From an uncultured Clostridia bacterium (GTDB taxonomy: Bacteria; Bacillota; Clostridia; Oscillospirales; Ruminococcaceae): DNA of 45,217 bases. The DNA lies in NCBI GenBank assembly GCA_947627905.1, contig CANQXX010000014.1, positions 1-45,217 on the forward strand, given 5' to 3'. Under the pieces are notes generated by a model. The model was not told where the DNA came from. It ran no database searches and worked only from the letters and a program-made list of their open reading frames with translations. The position numbers were made by a program, and so were the translations under genes. Of this stretch, positions 34,062 to 41,302 are shown piece after piece (position 1 is the stretch's first letter; each line of letters begins with the position of its first letter).

Positions 34062-34687
34062 TATGCGTACACCTCCTCGATCTTGGCAACGGCGTCCTTT
34101 ACAACGATGAATTTATCGTAGTTGAGGATATCGTATACATTTATCGTATTTACAAGAGCAGTTTTAACGCCGGGGATATTAGCCGCGCTCTTGATAACAC
34201 AGCCGTTCACCTCAGGCATTACAAGGAGAGCCTTGCTTCCCTCTGCGCCTATGGCTTTGAGCATAGAAGCCATTGTCTTGGTCTTGTACTCGTCCATCGT
34301 TATTGAATCCAGAACGATGATATTATTGTCAAGAGCCTTTACCGAAAGAGCAGACTTCATAGCCAGTCTTTTCAGCTTCTTGTTTACTGTGAAGCGATAG
34401 CTTCTGGGCTTAGGTCCGAGAGCGATGCCGCCGTGTGTCCACTGGGGAGCTCTTGTTGAGCCCTGTCTTGCATGACCTGTGCCCTTCTGTCTCCATGGTT
34501 TCTTTCCGCCGCCTCTTACCTCTGTACGGGTGAGAGTGGACTGTGTTCCCTGTCTCTGATTCGCCAGATAGTTTACTACCATCATGTGCATGGCGGATTC
34601 GTTGGGAGTTATGCCGAAAACAGCATCTGACAGCTCAATGTCGGAAACCTCTTTACCTGTCATATCCAGAACTTTAATATTAGGCAT
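34061..34687 (-). CDS. rplD: Ribosomal protein L4
   Basis: 208 aa. The extended loop is visible ([20 protein letters not shown]). L4 is the known autoregulator of the S10 operon in Escherichia coli; whether it binds the structured leader here is an open inference. Confidence 0.97.
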   Translation of the reverse strand: MPNIKVLDMTGKEVSDIELSDAVFGITPNESAMHMMVVNYLANQRQGTQSTLTRTEVRGGGKKPWRQKGTGHARQGSTRAPQWTHGGIALGPKPRSYRFTVNKKLKRLAMKSALSVKALDNNIIVLDSITMDEYKTKTMASMLKAIGAEGSKALLVMPEVNGCVIKSAANIPGVKTALVNTINVYDILNYDKFIVVKDAVAKIEEVYA

Positions 34688-34705
34688 TATTGCTTCCTCC
34701 TTCCA

Positions 34706-35347
34706 TTAAGCCTTTTTCTTAACGCAGTCGCAAATGGTAACGATGCCGTTCTTAGGACCGGGGATCGCGCCTTTTACTGCGATAAGATTATTCTCTGCGT
34801 CAACTTTAACGACTTCAAGATTCTGAACGGTAACTTTCTCATGTCCCATGTGACCCGGAAGAGCCTTGCCCTTATAGATACGCGAAGGGGACGAGCAAGC
34901 GCCCATTGAACCTGCGTGTCTGTGAACAGGACCTGTACCGTGAGTTTCTTTCAGTCTTGAATTGTTGTTTCTCTTGATAGTGCCCTGAAAACCCTTACCC
35001 TTTGAAGTGCCGGAAACATCAACGATGTCGCCTGCCGCAAAAGTATCAGCTTTCAGAATTGCGCCTATCTCCATAGCCTCAGCGTTTTCCAGCCTGAACT
35101 CTTTGAGAGTTCTCTTAGCCGCAACGTCCGCCTTGGCGAAATGACCTTTGAGGGGCTTGTTCACAAGCTTTTCTCTCAGATCGCCGAAGCCCAGCTGAAC
35201 TGCGCTGTAGCCGTCGTTCTCAACAGTTTTCTTCTGAACGACAACGCAGGGGCCGGCTTCCACAACAGTCAAGGGAATTACCTTGTTTGTTGCTTCATCG
35301 AAGATCTGCGTCATGCCGATCTTCTTACCGATGATTGCCTTTGTCAT
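34706..35347 (-). CDS. rplC: Ribosomal protein L3
   Basis: 213 aa. Starts [18 protein letters not shown], with [14 protein letters not shown] and [19 protein letters not shown]. It helps start 50S assembly. AAAGGAGG precedes the ATG. The 110-bp spacer from rpsJ holds a TTCTCAC/GTGAGAA hairpin (35433-35449) right after the rpsJ stop and a GCTGC/GCAGC hairpin nearer to rplC. Confidence 0.97.
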   Translation of the reverse strand: MTKAIIGKKIGMTQIFDEATNKVIPLTVVEAGPCVVVQKKTVENDGYSAVQLGFGDLREKLVNKPLKGHFAKADVAAKRTLKEFRLENAEAMEIGAILKADTFAAGDIVDVSGTSKGKGFQGTIKRNNNSRLKETHGTGPVHRHAGSMGACSSPSRIYKGKALPGHMGHEKVTVQNLEVVKVDAENNLIAVKGAIPGPKNGIVTICDCVKKKA

Positions 35348-35457
35348 AGTTTTTCCTCCTTTGGTTATTGGCTGCCCTTAAGCAGCATGACCCTGCCGTC
35401 AACATTTTTGGGAAATGGCAAACCGTGTCACATTCTCACGTTGTGAGAAAGGACTGT

Positions 35458-35772
35458 TTACTTGATTTCCATTACAACGTCAACGCCGGCAGGAAGTTCA
35501 AGACCCTGCAGTGCTTCAACAGACTTGTCGGACGGTCTTATAACGTCGATAAGTCTCTTGTGAGTTCTCAGCTCGAACTGCTCGCGGCTGTCCTTATACA
35601 TGTGCACCGCACGGAGAATGGTGATTATCTCCTTGTCGGTGGGAAGAGGGACGGGTCCGCTTACTCTTGCGCCGCTGCGCTTTGCAGCGTCAACGATCTT
35701 TGCAGCCGCAGCATCGACTACCGCGTGGTCGTAACCTTTGATCCTGATCCTTATTTTTTCATTGACTGCCAT
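35458..35772 (-). CDS. rpsJ: Ribosomal protein S10
   Basis: 104 aa from the ATG at 35772 with AGGAGG upstream; the longer reading to 35880 lies in the leader. Motifs: [30 protein letters not shown] and [16 protein letters not shown] 30S head protein that also takes part in antitermination complexes with NusB. First gene of the superoperon. Confidence 0.97.
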   Translation of the reverse strand: MAVNEKIRIRIKGYDHAVVDAAAAKIVDAAKRSGARVSGPVPLPTDKEIITILRAVHMYKDSREQFELRTHKRLIDVIRPSDKSVEALQGLELPAGVDVVMEIK

Positions 35773-36133
35773 GTTGGATCGCCTCCTGAAAAAGATTTTT
35801 CTTGATTTTGGGGACGAGCTTTGTGATAATTCTTCATCGTCAGGAACGCACCGCGCTGTTAAGCCGTTCCGGCTTTCCACGCTTCCTTGCGTTTCCTGCC
35901 CTCAGATATTAAAAAACCCGGAAATCTTTGTTTTCCGAGCAAGTGCAAACACAAGGCTTACCTTTGGACAGGCACAGTTACACAGGAGACTGTCCGTCCA
36001 CGGTTTAAGCACACACAGTGTTCACTATCACAGCCGCCCGGTTCATGACCGGACATACTCCGCGGAAATTCCCCTGCATACCGCAGGCAACCTTCCGCTT
36101 CCTCGCAAAAACATAATAATTTGCAGTCACGCA
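35773..36133 (-). promoter_or_regulatory. Structured S10 operon leader RNA (about 360 nt)
   Basis: From the predicted start (about 36133) to rpsJ the leader can form, in order: GCGGAA/TTCCGC (36062-36098) enclosing CCTGC/GCAGG; CCGGT/ACCGG (36038-36052); GGACAG/CTGTCC (35966-35995); the terminator hairpin (35917-35939); and CAGGAA-GCA/TGCG-TTTCCTG (35841-35898) enclosing AAGCCG/CGGCTT. No gene lies in it. Known S10 leaders respond to ribosomal proteins; this sequence has the parts for transcription attenuation. Confidence 0.6.
35911..35939 (-). terminator. Intrinsic terminator inside the S10 leader (likely attenuator)
   Basis: On the minus strand CTCGGAAA pairs with TTTCCGGG (8 bp with one wobble) around a 7-nt loop, then TTTTTT. 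It lies about 195 nt after the predicted transcription start and about 140 nt before rpsJ. Confidence 0.75.
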
Positions 36134-36139
36134 AGTAAT

Positions 36140-36168
36140 ATTATAACATTACCCCCTTACGATTGCAA
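36140..36168 (-). promoter_or_regulatory. Promoter of the ribosomal superoperon
   Basis: Minus strand: -35 TTGCAA, 17-bp spacer, -10 TATAAT. It is the only convincing promoter upstream of rpsJ and downstream of the lipoprotein gene. Confidence 0.75.
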
Positions 36169-36177
36169 GGGGGTAAT
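36148..36177. promoter_or_regulatory. Perfect inverted repeat over the S10 promoter
   Basis: ATTACCCCCTT (36148-36158) and AAGGGGGTAAT (36167-36177) are exact inverse complements with an 8-bp centre. They cover the spacer and the -35 element. Possible operator, or a terminator-like stem for the upstream lipoprotein transcript, although no T-tract follows. The AT-rich stretch 36178-36288 shows nothing else. Confidence 0.55.
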
Positions 36178-36288
36178 TCCGAATTTACAATTTTTTAATA
36201 TAGAAATTTCCGCTTTATTCCGCAATTTTTTTGTGCAACATTACAAAACAGCCATTTTATTGAATAGAAACCGTTATTTACGGGAATA

Positions 36289-36945
36289 CTATCCCTCCGC
36301 TTCCGGATCTGCGATAACATCGACTGCGTTAATGTCAACAGCGTCTATACGGTAGCTGTAAGAGCCGTCGCTGTCGGAATTTGTCTGGGTGAAATAAAGG
36401 AACGCACCGTCCTTGTCAAAGACATATTCCGTAGAAAATCCGGTAAGCGACATACCCAGCACTTTGTTCAGCTTTTCCGTATCATAAATATATGTGTACA
36501 CGGTATTGCCGTCCTCGTCCGTGCTTTCGGACGAAAAAGCCGCATACAGATTTACATAGAAAAGCAGATCTCCCGTTGAATACGGGTGAGGGGCTTCCCT
36601 GCTATAGGAAACATATCCCTCCTCGCCTTCTTTTATGACCGAAACGTTTCCGGCACTGCGCTTATAATTTTTTCCGCCGCCGTAGTATTCCAGATCATAC
36701 TGTTTACCTACGACCCGCTCATACAGGCAGGTCTGGCTGCCGTCCGCCTCATATCTGAAAGAAAAAGCCTGATTCATTTCACCCGTGGAAAGATCGGTAA
36801 AAAGGTAACGACCGCTTTCCCACTGTGCCGCCTCCGCACGGAGTGCCTCGATCCTGTCCTTGCCGCAAAGGTCATATTCCTTTTGCAGCGAACAGCCTGT
36901 CAGGCAGATACATATTAATAATAGTATGGATATGATCTTTTTCAT
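36289..36945 (-). CDS. Lipoprotein of unknown function
   Basis: 218 aa from the ATG at 36945, which overlaps the proS stop by one base (TGATG). A lipoprotein signal peptide with lipobox LTGC puts the lipidated Cys at residue 18. The mature part is rich in Tyr, Gly and Asp (for example YDLEYYGGGKNYKRS and YSYRIDAVDINAVDV) and looks beta-rich. No family recognised. It is translationally coupled to prolyl-tRNA synthetase, a pairing without an obvious functional reason. Confidence 0.8.
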   Translation of the reverse strand: MKKIISILLLICICLTGCSLQKEYDLCGKDRIEALRAEAAQWESGRYLFTDLSTGEMNQAFSFRYEADGSQTCLYERVVGKQYDLEYYGGGKNYKRSAGNVSVIKEGEEGYVSYSREAPHPYSTGDLLFYVNLYAAFSSESTDEDGNTVYTYIYDTEKLNKVLGMSLTGFSTEYVFDKDGAFLYFTQTNSDSDGSYSYRIDAVDINAVDVIADPEAEG

Positions 36946-38402
36946 CAATATGCCTTGCCCCAGTAAACCATCGTCTTTGCAGGTTTTCCGCAGCAAACGC
37001 ACTTATCGTCTATATGCTCCTGCTCGAACGGTATACATCTTGAACCCACGCCGGTGACTTCCTTTATCTTGTCCTCGCAAGCCTCGCCGCCGCACCACAT
37101 TGCTTTTACAAAACCGTCTCCGTTCTTTTCCAGAACTTCCGTGATCTCGTCCATAGACTTGCAGGAATAGGTGTGCTTTTCACGGTTCTCGGCGGCTTTT
37201 CTGAACATTCCCTCCGGAATTTCTTTTTCAAGCATTTCCGCAATGGTATCCTTGAATGTTTCAAGCTCGTTTTCAAGGGAAACGGCTCTCTTTTCACCGC
37301 TGAAGCGCAAAGCGCATACGCACTGATCGTTTTCAATATCCTTAGGACCTATTTCAATTCTTACAGGAACGCCTTTCATTTCATATTCAGCAAACTTCCA
37401 GCCGGGAGAATTGTCGCTGTCGTCAACTTTTACGCGTATCCCTGCCGCTTTCAGCTTATCCGCAAGAGCGTTCGCCTTTTCAAGAACGCCCTCCTTGAAC
37501 TGCTGGATAGGTATTATCACCGCTTGTATCGGCGCTACCGCAGGCGGCAGAACAAGTCCGCTGTCGTCGCCGTGGGTCATTATGATAGCTCCGATAAGAC
37601 GCGTTGTAACTCCCCATGAAGTCTGATGAGGGTAAACCTTTTTATTTTCCTTGTCGGTATACATGATCTCAAAAGCCTTTGCAAAACCGTCGCCGAAATA
37701 GTGGGACGTTCCTGCCTGCAAAGCCTTTCCGTCGTGCATGAGCGCTTCGATAGCGTAGGTAGCCTCTGCGCCTGCGAACTTGTCGCTGTCGGTCTTTCTG
37801 CCTTTTATTACCGGCATGGCAAGGGACTTTTCACAAAATTCCGCATAAACGTTCAGCATACGTTCCGTTTCCTCAATGGCTTCCTCCGCAGTTGCGTGAA
37901 TGGTGTGACCCTCCTGCCAGAGAAATTCCCTTGAACGCAGGAACGGACGCGTAGTCTTTTCCCACCTTACCACGGACACCCACTGATTATAAAGTTTAGG
38001 CAGATCCCTGTAAGAATGGACTATATTCGCATAGTGCTCACAGAAAAGCGTCTCGGAAGTAGGACGGACGCAAAGTCTGTCCTCTAACTTTTCGCTTCCG
38101 CCGTGAGTTACCCAAGCCACTTCCGGCGCAAAGCCCTCAACATGGTCTTTTTCTTTCTGGAGCAGGCTTTCGGGAATAAACATAGGCATACAAACATTTT
38201 CATGCCCGGTCGCCTTGAACATTCCGTCCAGTATCCTCTGCATATTTTCCCATATAGCATAGCCGTAGGGACGTATTACCATACAGCCTTTTACCGAAGT
38301 GTATTCGATAAGTTCAGCCTTTTTTACGATATCGGTATACCATTTTGCAAAATCCTCGTCCATAGAGGTTATTGCTTCAACAAGTTTTTTATCTTTAGCC
38401 AT
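36945..38402 (-). CDS. proS: Prolyl-tRNA synthetase (archaeal/eukaryotic type)
   Basis: 485 aa. It charges tRNA-Pro. The class II core is visible: motif 1 area [19 protein letters not shown]; motif 2 [20 protein letters not shown] with [11 protein letters not shown]; anticodon-binding domain (about 285-390). The C-terminal zinc-type domain has cysteines ([18 protein letters not shown]) and ends in WGKAY, typical of the short eukaryote-like ProRS. That type lacks the bacterial insertion editing domain. GGAGAG precedes the ATG. It lies between a small membrane protein and a lipoprotein. Confidence 0.95.
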   Translation of the reverse strand: MAKDKKLVEAITSMDEDFAKWYTDIVKKAELIEYTSVKGCMVIRPYGYAIWENMQRILDGMFKATGHENVCMPMFIPESLLQKEKDHVEGFAPEVAWVTHGGSEKLEDRLCVRPTSETLFCEHYANIVHSYRDLPKLYNQWVSVVRWEKTTRPFLRSREFLWQEGHTIHATAEEAIEETERMLNVYAEFCEKSLAMPVIKGRKTDSDKFAGAEATYAIEALMHDGKALQAGTSHYFGDGFAKAFEIMYTDKENKKVYPHQTSWGVTTRLIGAIIMTHGDDSGLVLPPAVAPIQAVIIPIQQFKEGVLEKANALADKLKAAGIRVKVDDSDNSPGWKFAEYEMKGVPVRIEIGPKDIENDQCVCALRFSGEKRAVSLENELETFKDTIAEMLEKEIPEGMFRKAAENREKHTYSCKSMDEITEVLEKNGDGFVKAMWCGGEACEDKIKEVTGVGSRCIPFEQEHIDDKCVCCGKPAKTMVYWGKAY

Positions 38403-38417
38403 AATTATCTCTCCAAA

Positions 38418-38675
38418 TCAATTTTTTGCAGTATCGTCTCCGTCTTTGGGCGGATCGTTATCCGGTCTGTCCTCAAAAACGCTGTAGACCTTGTATTTTT
38501 CCGAATTTTCACTATCCTGCACCCTTTCGGGAATACCTTTCTTTCCGGATATCCTGTCCACTAACTTTGCAGCCTTGGGTGTGAGCAGGGCTATTATCCA
38601 AACTATCAGGAGCAGTCCCAGCATTGCGCCGCCGAATTTTGCAAAAAGCGCAAGAGAATCATAATTTATATCCAT
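38418..38675 (-). CDS. Small membrane protein of unknown function
   Basis: 85 aa from the ATG at 38675 with AAAGGAG 6 nt upstream. One membrane helix (about 10-33: GGAMLGLLLIVWIIALLTP) is followed by a basic stretch and a hydrophilic, acidic tail (DRPDNDPPKDGDD). It lies 15 bp upstream of proS and is likely co-transcribed. No family recognised. Confidence 0.7.
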   Translation of the reverse strand: MDINYDSLALFAKFGGAMLGLLLIVWIIALLTPKAAKLVDRISGKKGIPERVQDSENSEKYKVYSVFEDRPDNDPPKDGDDTAKN

Positions 38676-38732
38676 ACCGGTCTCCTTTCCCTGATATATC
38701 ATTACAAATTATAACACTTCCGCCAGGTATTG

Positions 38733-39440
38733 TCAAGGCGAATACTTTATCAGGTCCTTGATGACCTCTCCGGCAATGATAAGCCCCGCGGCGGACGGCA
38801 CAAACGCCGCCGAACCGGGAACGCGCTTTCCGTCGGGATCCTTATAGTCCGGAACAATGGGCTTTTCCTTTGAATAAACGGTTTTCAGCCCTTTTACGCC
38901 CCTTTTCCTCAGCTCATAGCGCATAACTCTTGCCAGAGGGCATACCGATGTTTCATATATATCCGCTACTTCAAAAGCAGACGGGTCGAGCTTGTTGCCT
39001 GCTCCCATGGAAGAAATTATCGGCGTGCCGGCTTTTTCCGCCTGTATTGCCAGGGAAATTTTCCCGGTAACATTGTCTATTGCGTCTACCACATAATCAT
39101 ATAGGGCAAAGTCAAAATCCCCTGCTGTTTCCGGGGTATAAAAAACAGTATGCTTTGTGACCTTACATTCCGGAGAGATGAGCTTTATCCGCTCCTCGGC
39201 GGCGTCGGTCTTTAGTTTTCCGATAGTATCATGTGTGGCGATTATCTGGCGGTTAAGGTTTGTCAGGCTGACTGTATCGTTATCAATGATATCCAGCGCT
39301 CCTATACCGCTCCTTGCAAGAGCTTCGACAACATACCCTCCTACGCCTCCGACGCCGAACACAGCCACCCGGGAAGCTGCAAGCCTTTTCATAGCGGCTT
39401 CTCCAAGAAGCATTTCTGTTCTTGAAAACTGGTCTGCCAT
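38733..39440 (-). CDS. tcdA: tRNA threonylcarbamoyladenosine dehydratase (ThiF/E1-like)
   Basis: 235 aa from the ATG at 39440 with AAAGGACG upstream. It belongs to the E1-like family: nucleotide-binding FGVGGVGGYV, DNDTVSLTNLNRQI, VVDAIDNVTGK. The features SMGAGNKLDPS and SVCPLARVMRYELRKRG fit TcdA (CsdL/YgdL), which cyclises t6A37 of ANN-decoding tRNAs using ATP. The dehydratase role is from family knowledge. The N-terminus in the longer reading has no ribosome site. Confidence 0.88.
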   Translation of the reverse strand: MADQFSRTEMLLGEAAMKRLAASRVAVFGVGGVGGYVVEALARSGIGALDIIDNDTVSLTNLNRQIIATHDTIGKLKTDAAEERIKLISPECKVTKHTVFYTPETAGDFDFALYDYVVDAIDNVTGKISLAIQAEKAGTPIISSMGAGNKLDPSAFEVADIYETSVCPLARVMRYELRKRGVKGLKTVYSKEKPIVPDYKDPDGKRVPGSAAFVPSAAGLIIAGEVIKDLIKYSP

Positions 39441-39471
39441 AGAATCATTCGTCCTTTTTAATATCACAAAT

Positions 39472-39500
39472 AAAGACCCGAACAAAATATCCGGGTCTTT
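39472..39500. terminator. Terminator of the disrupted tRNA locus
   Basis: AAAGACCCG (39472-39480) pairs with CGGGTCTTT (39492-39500) around 11 nt, with T-runs at both ends. It lies 6 bp past the CCA end of the tRNA fragment, as a tRNA terminator would. Confidence 0.75.
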
Positions 39501-39506
39501 TAAATA

Positions 39507-39529
39507 TGGTCGAGGTGACGGGACTCGAA
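39507..39529 (-). other. tRNA 3'-end fragment: attachment site of an integrated element
   Basis: On the minus strand the sequence reads TTCGAGTCCCG then TCACCTCGACCA: T-loop, T-stem 3' half, 7-nt acceptor strand, discriminator A and CCA. The bases 5' of it (39530 upward) do not complete a T-stem, so only the last 23 nt of a tRNA are here. The acceptor 5' strand would begin CGAGGTG; a C1-G72 pair is compatible with tRNA-Pro, but this is uncertain. The intact tRNA should lie beyond the right end of the window. Confidence 0.75.
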
Positions 39530-39574
39530 AGTTACTCCGATATTGTATTTTGTTTTAGCTTGTCCTAAAAACGC

Positions 39575-39700
39575 CTATTTTACGGCATTTGCGTGAAGCG
39601 GTTCTGTCTGTTGTCGGAGGTTTTTCGAGGTCTTTTGAGATGATTTGACCAAATATTTGACCGGGATTTGACCAAAACTAATTACGAAAGTTTGTATCAT
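39575..39700 (-). pseudogene. Small 41-aa frame, possible integrase C-terminal remnant
   Basis: The ATG at 39700 has AGGGAG 6 nt upstream. The product ends in EPLHANAVK, about 45 bp from the attachment site, where tyrosine-integrase genes often end. A stop codon closes the frame just upstream, so no full integrase is present. It might instead be a short independent gene. The rest of 39531-39829 holds only the direct repeats listed next. Confidence 0.25.
39643..39673. repeat. Three ATTTGACC direct repeats near the attachment site
   Basis: ATTTGACC occurs at 39643, 39655 and 39666, spaced 12 and 11 bp, roughly one helical turn. Such repeats beside a tRNA attachment site resemble arm-type binding sites of tyrosine recombinases. 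Confidence 0.6.
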
Positions 39701-39829
39701 CAGGTACTCCCTATACTTTTAACATATTCAATTAAAAAGTTTGTCCAGAGTTATTCAACTACATAATTTATGGTATGTGATCCGTTCCAAACAATGTTTA
39801 ACATCGAATATCCTGCCAATCAGCATTCC

Positions 39830-41302
39830 TCACTTTGCATAAATAACTTCTTCATCAAGCACCTTCAACGCTTCCTGTTCAAGCAGATAAGCCTGATAAC
39901 GCTTTTCATTAGCTTGTAATGCAAGATCGTTGATTTGTTTTTGAATATCCGGATTCTTTAAAATAGGTATTTCTATCTGTCTTACATGGTTATCATCAAT
40001 TTCATCTACAACCGAACCATAAGTGAAGCGCTTAATAAGCTCATAACCGTAATCTGATGATAAGAATGTAGAAATATAGCCGGCAACATCATTGTTTGCA
40101 GGTACAACACGAATGATATGTTCACTTGCTACCCAGTTTTGCCAATGCTTTGGGACAAGACAAACTTTCCCGATTGTACCGCTTCGAGATATAAGGGTTG
40201 TATTCTCTTGAAGTTCAAGTTCTTTAATTATACGTTTATTGTGTTTGCTCTTTGACAAATACTTTTTATTTGATGGGTCTAATTCATACATCTGCTTTCC
40301 ACCAAATAATACACTACCATACCCTTCATCAACATAAACGCGCTTAAATCTGCCGGGTAAAACAACATTACTGCTTATTCTCTCATCTCCCAAAGTCGTA
40401 ACTTCCGCTGCATTCTTTTTCAGAATATCCACAATAGCTTCAACTGTCGGCACATGATACGAAGCGTCGGCTCTGCCCGCCATTTTGCTCAACTTAACAT
40501 TAAAAGTCTGAATGTCTTTGCTTTCATCAAGAGAGTCTACCTTTATTTCGCTTATAGGCGGCAGATTGAGTTCTTTAACAAGTAGATCCTGTGCCTGATC
40601 AATAAGAACATTGGATTCGTCCCTTAAATCATAGGACTGCATAATAAGATCATTGATTTTTGCTTTGATACTATCAGGAGCATTAGGAATCGGAACGGTA
40701 TCTAAGTGTTCAGACTCAATATGTGTAATTACAGCACCATATTTGTTGGTTATCAATATCTGACTTCCGATTTTGCTTTTAAGATAAGTGTAAATATAGC
40801 CGACATCAACAGGAGTCTTGCAATCAATTCTTAACAGGTCATGGCTGAATATAGCATTATCAAGTGTTTTGGATACAAGAGATACTTTTCCGATAGTTCC
40901 TGAACAAGTAAGCAGTATCTGCCCCTTATGAACTCTAAGAGAATCAATATCTACCTTTGTTTTCTTAGAAATATAGCCATCTGGTGTCGGCTTTAAATCA
41001 ACAACAGAAGAAGGCTGATAAATCGGGTATTCTGATTTCTTTACCCAGATACGCTTGAATCTTCCGCAGGTGTAAGATGTAGTTAGTCCGTTTGCTCCTC
41101 CAAGAGAAGTGATGGGATACTTGTTAGTGTTGATTAAATTCCACGCTTGCCTTGCCTCAACATCAAAAACACTGGCTTCAAGCCTCTTGCCGCGTTCAAC
41201 CATTTCAGAAAGAGACACAGAACACCACTTAACCGGTGTTTCTATAATTTCAATTTCAGCCTTTGAGGTATTATCAAATTTTTTTGCTAAATTGTCTACC
41301 AT
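39830..41302 (-). CDS. hsdS: Specificity (S) subunit of the restriction-modification system
   Basis: 490 aa from the ATG at 41302, with AGGAGGG upstream; it overlaps the methyltransferase gene by 7 bp. Two target-recognition domains are visible as a duplication: GRFKRIWV and SGTIGKVSLVSK in the first half, GRFKRVYV and SGTIGKVCLVPK in the second. Each half is followed by a helical spacer (INDLIMQSYDLRDES; INDLALQANEKRYQA). It should recognise a split DNA site and guide the partner enzyme. Base composition is AT-rich compared with the housekeeping genes, consistent with transfer. Confidence 0.9.
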   Translation of the reverse strand: MVDNLAKKFDNTSKAEIEIIETPVKWCSVSLSEMVERGKRLEASVFDVEARQAWNLINTNKYPITSLGGANGLTTSYTCGRFKRIWVKKSEYPIYQPSSVVDLKPTPDGYISKKTKVDIDSLRVHKGQILLTCSGTIGKVSLVSKTLDNAIFSHDLLRIDCKTPVDVGYIYTYLKSKIGSQILITNKYGAVITHIESEHLDTVPIPNAPDSIKAKINDLIMQSYDLRDESNVLIDQAQDLLVKELNLPPISEIKVDSLDESKDIQTFNVKLSKMAGRADASYHVPTVEAIVDILKKNAAEVTTLGDERISSNVVLPGRFKRVYVDEGYGSVLFGGKQMYELDPSNKKYLSKSKHNKRIIKELELQENTTLISRSGTIGKVCLVPKHWQNWVASEHIIRVVPANNDVAGYISTFLSSDYGYELIKRFTYGSVVDEIDDNHVRQIEIPILKNPDIQKQINDLALQANEKRYQAYLLEQEALKVLDEEVIYAK

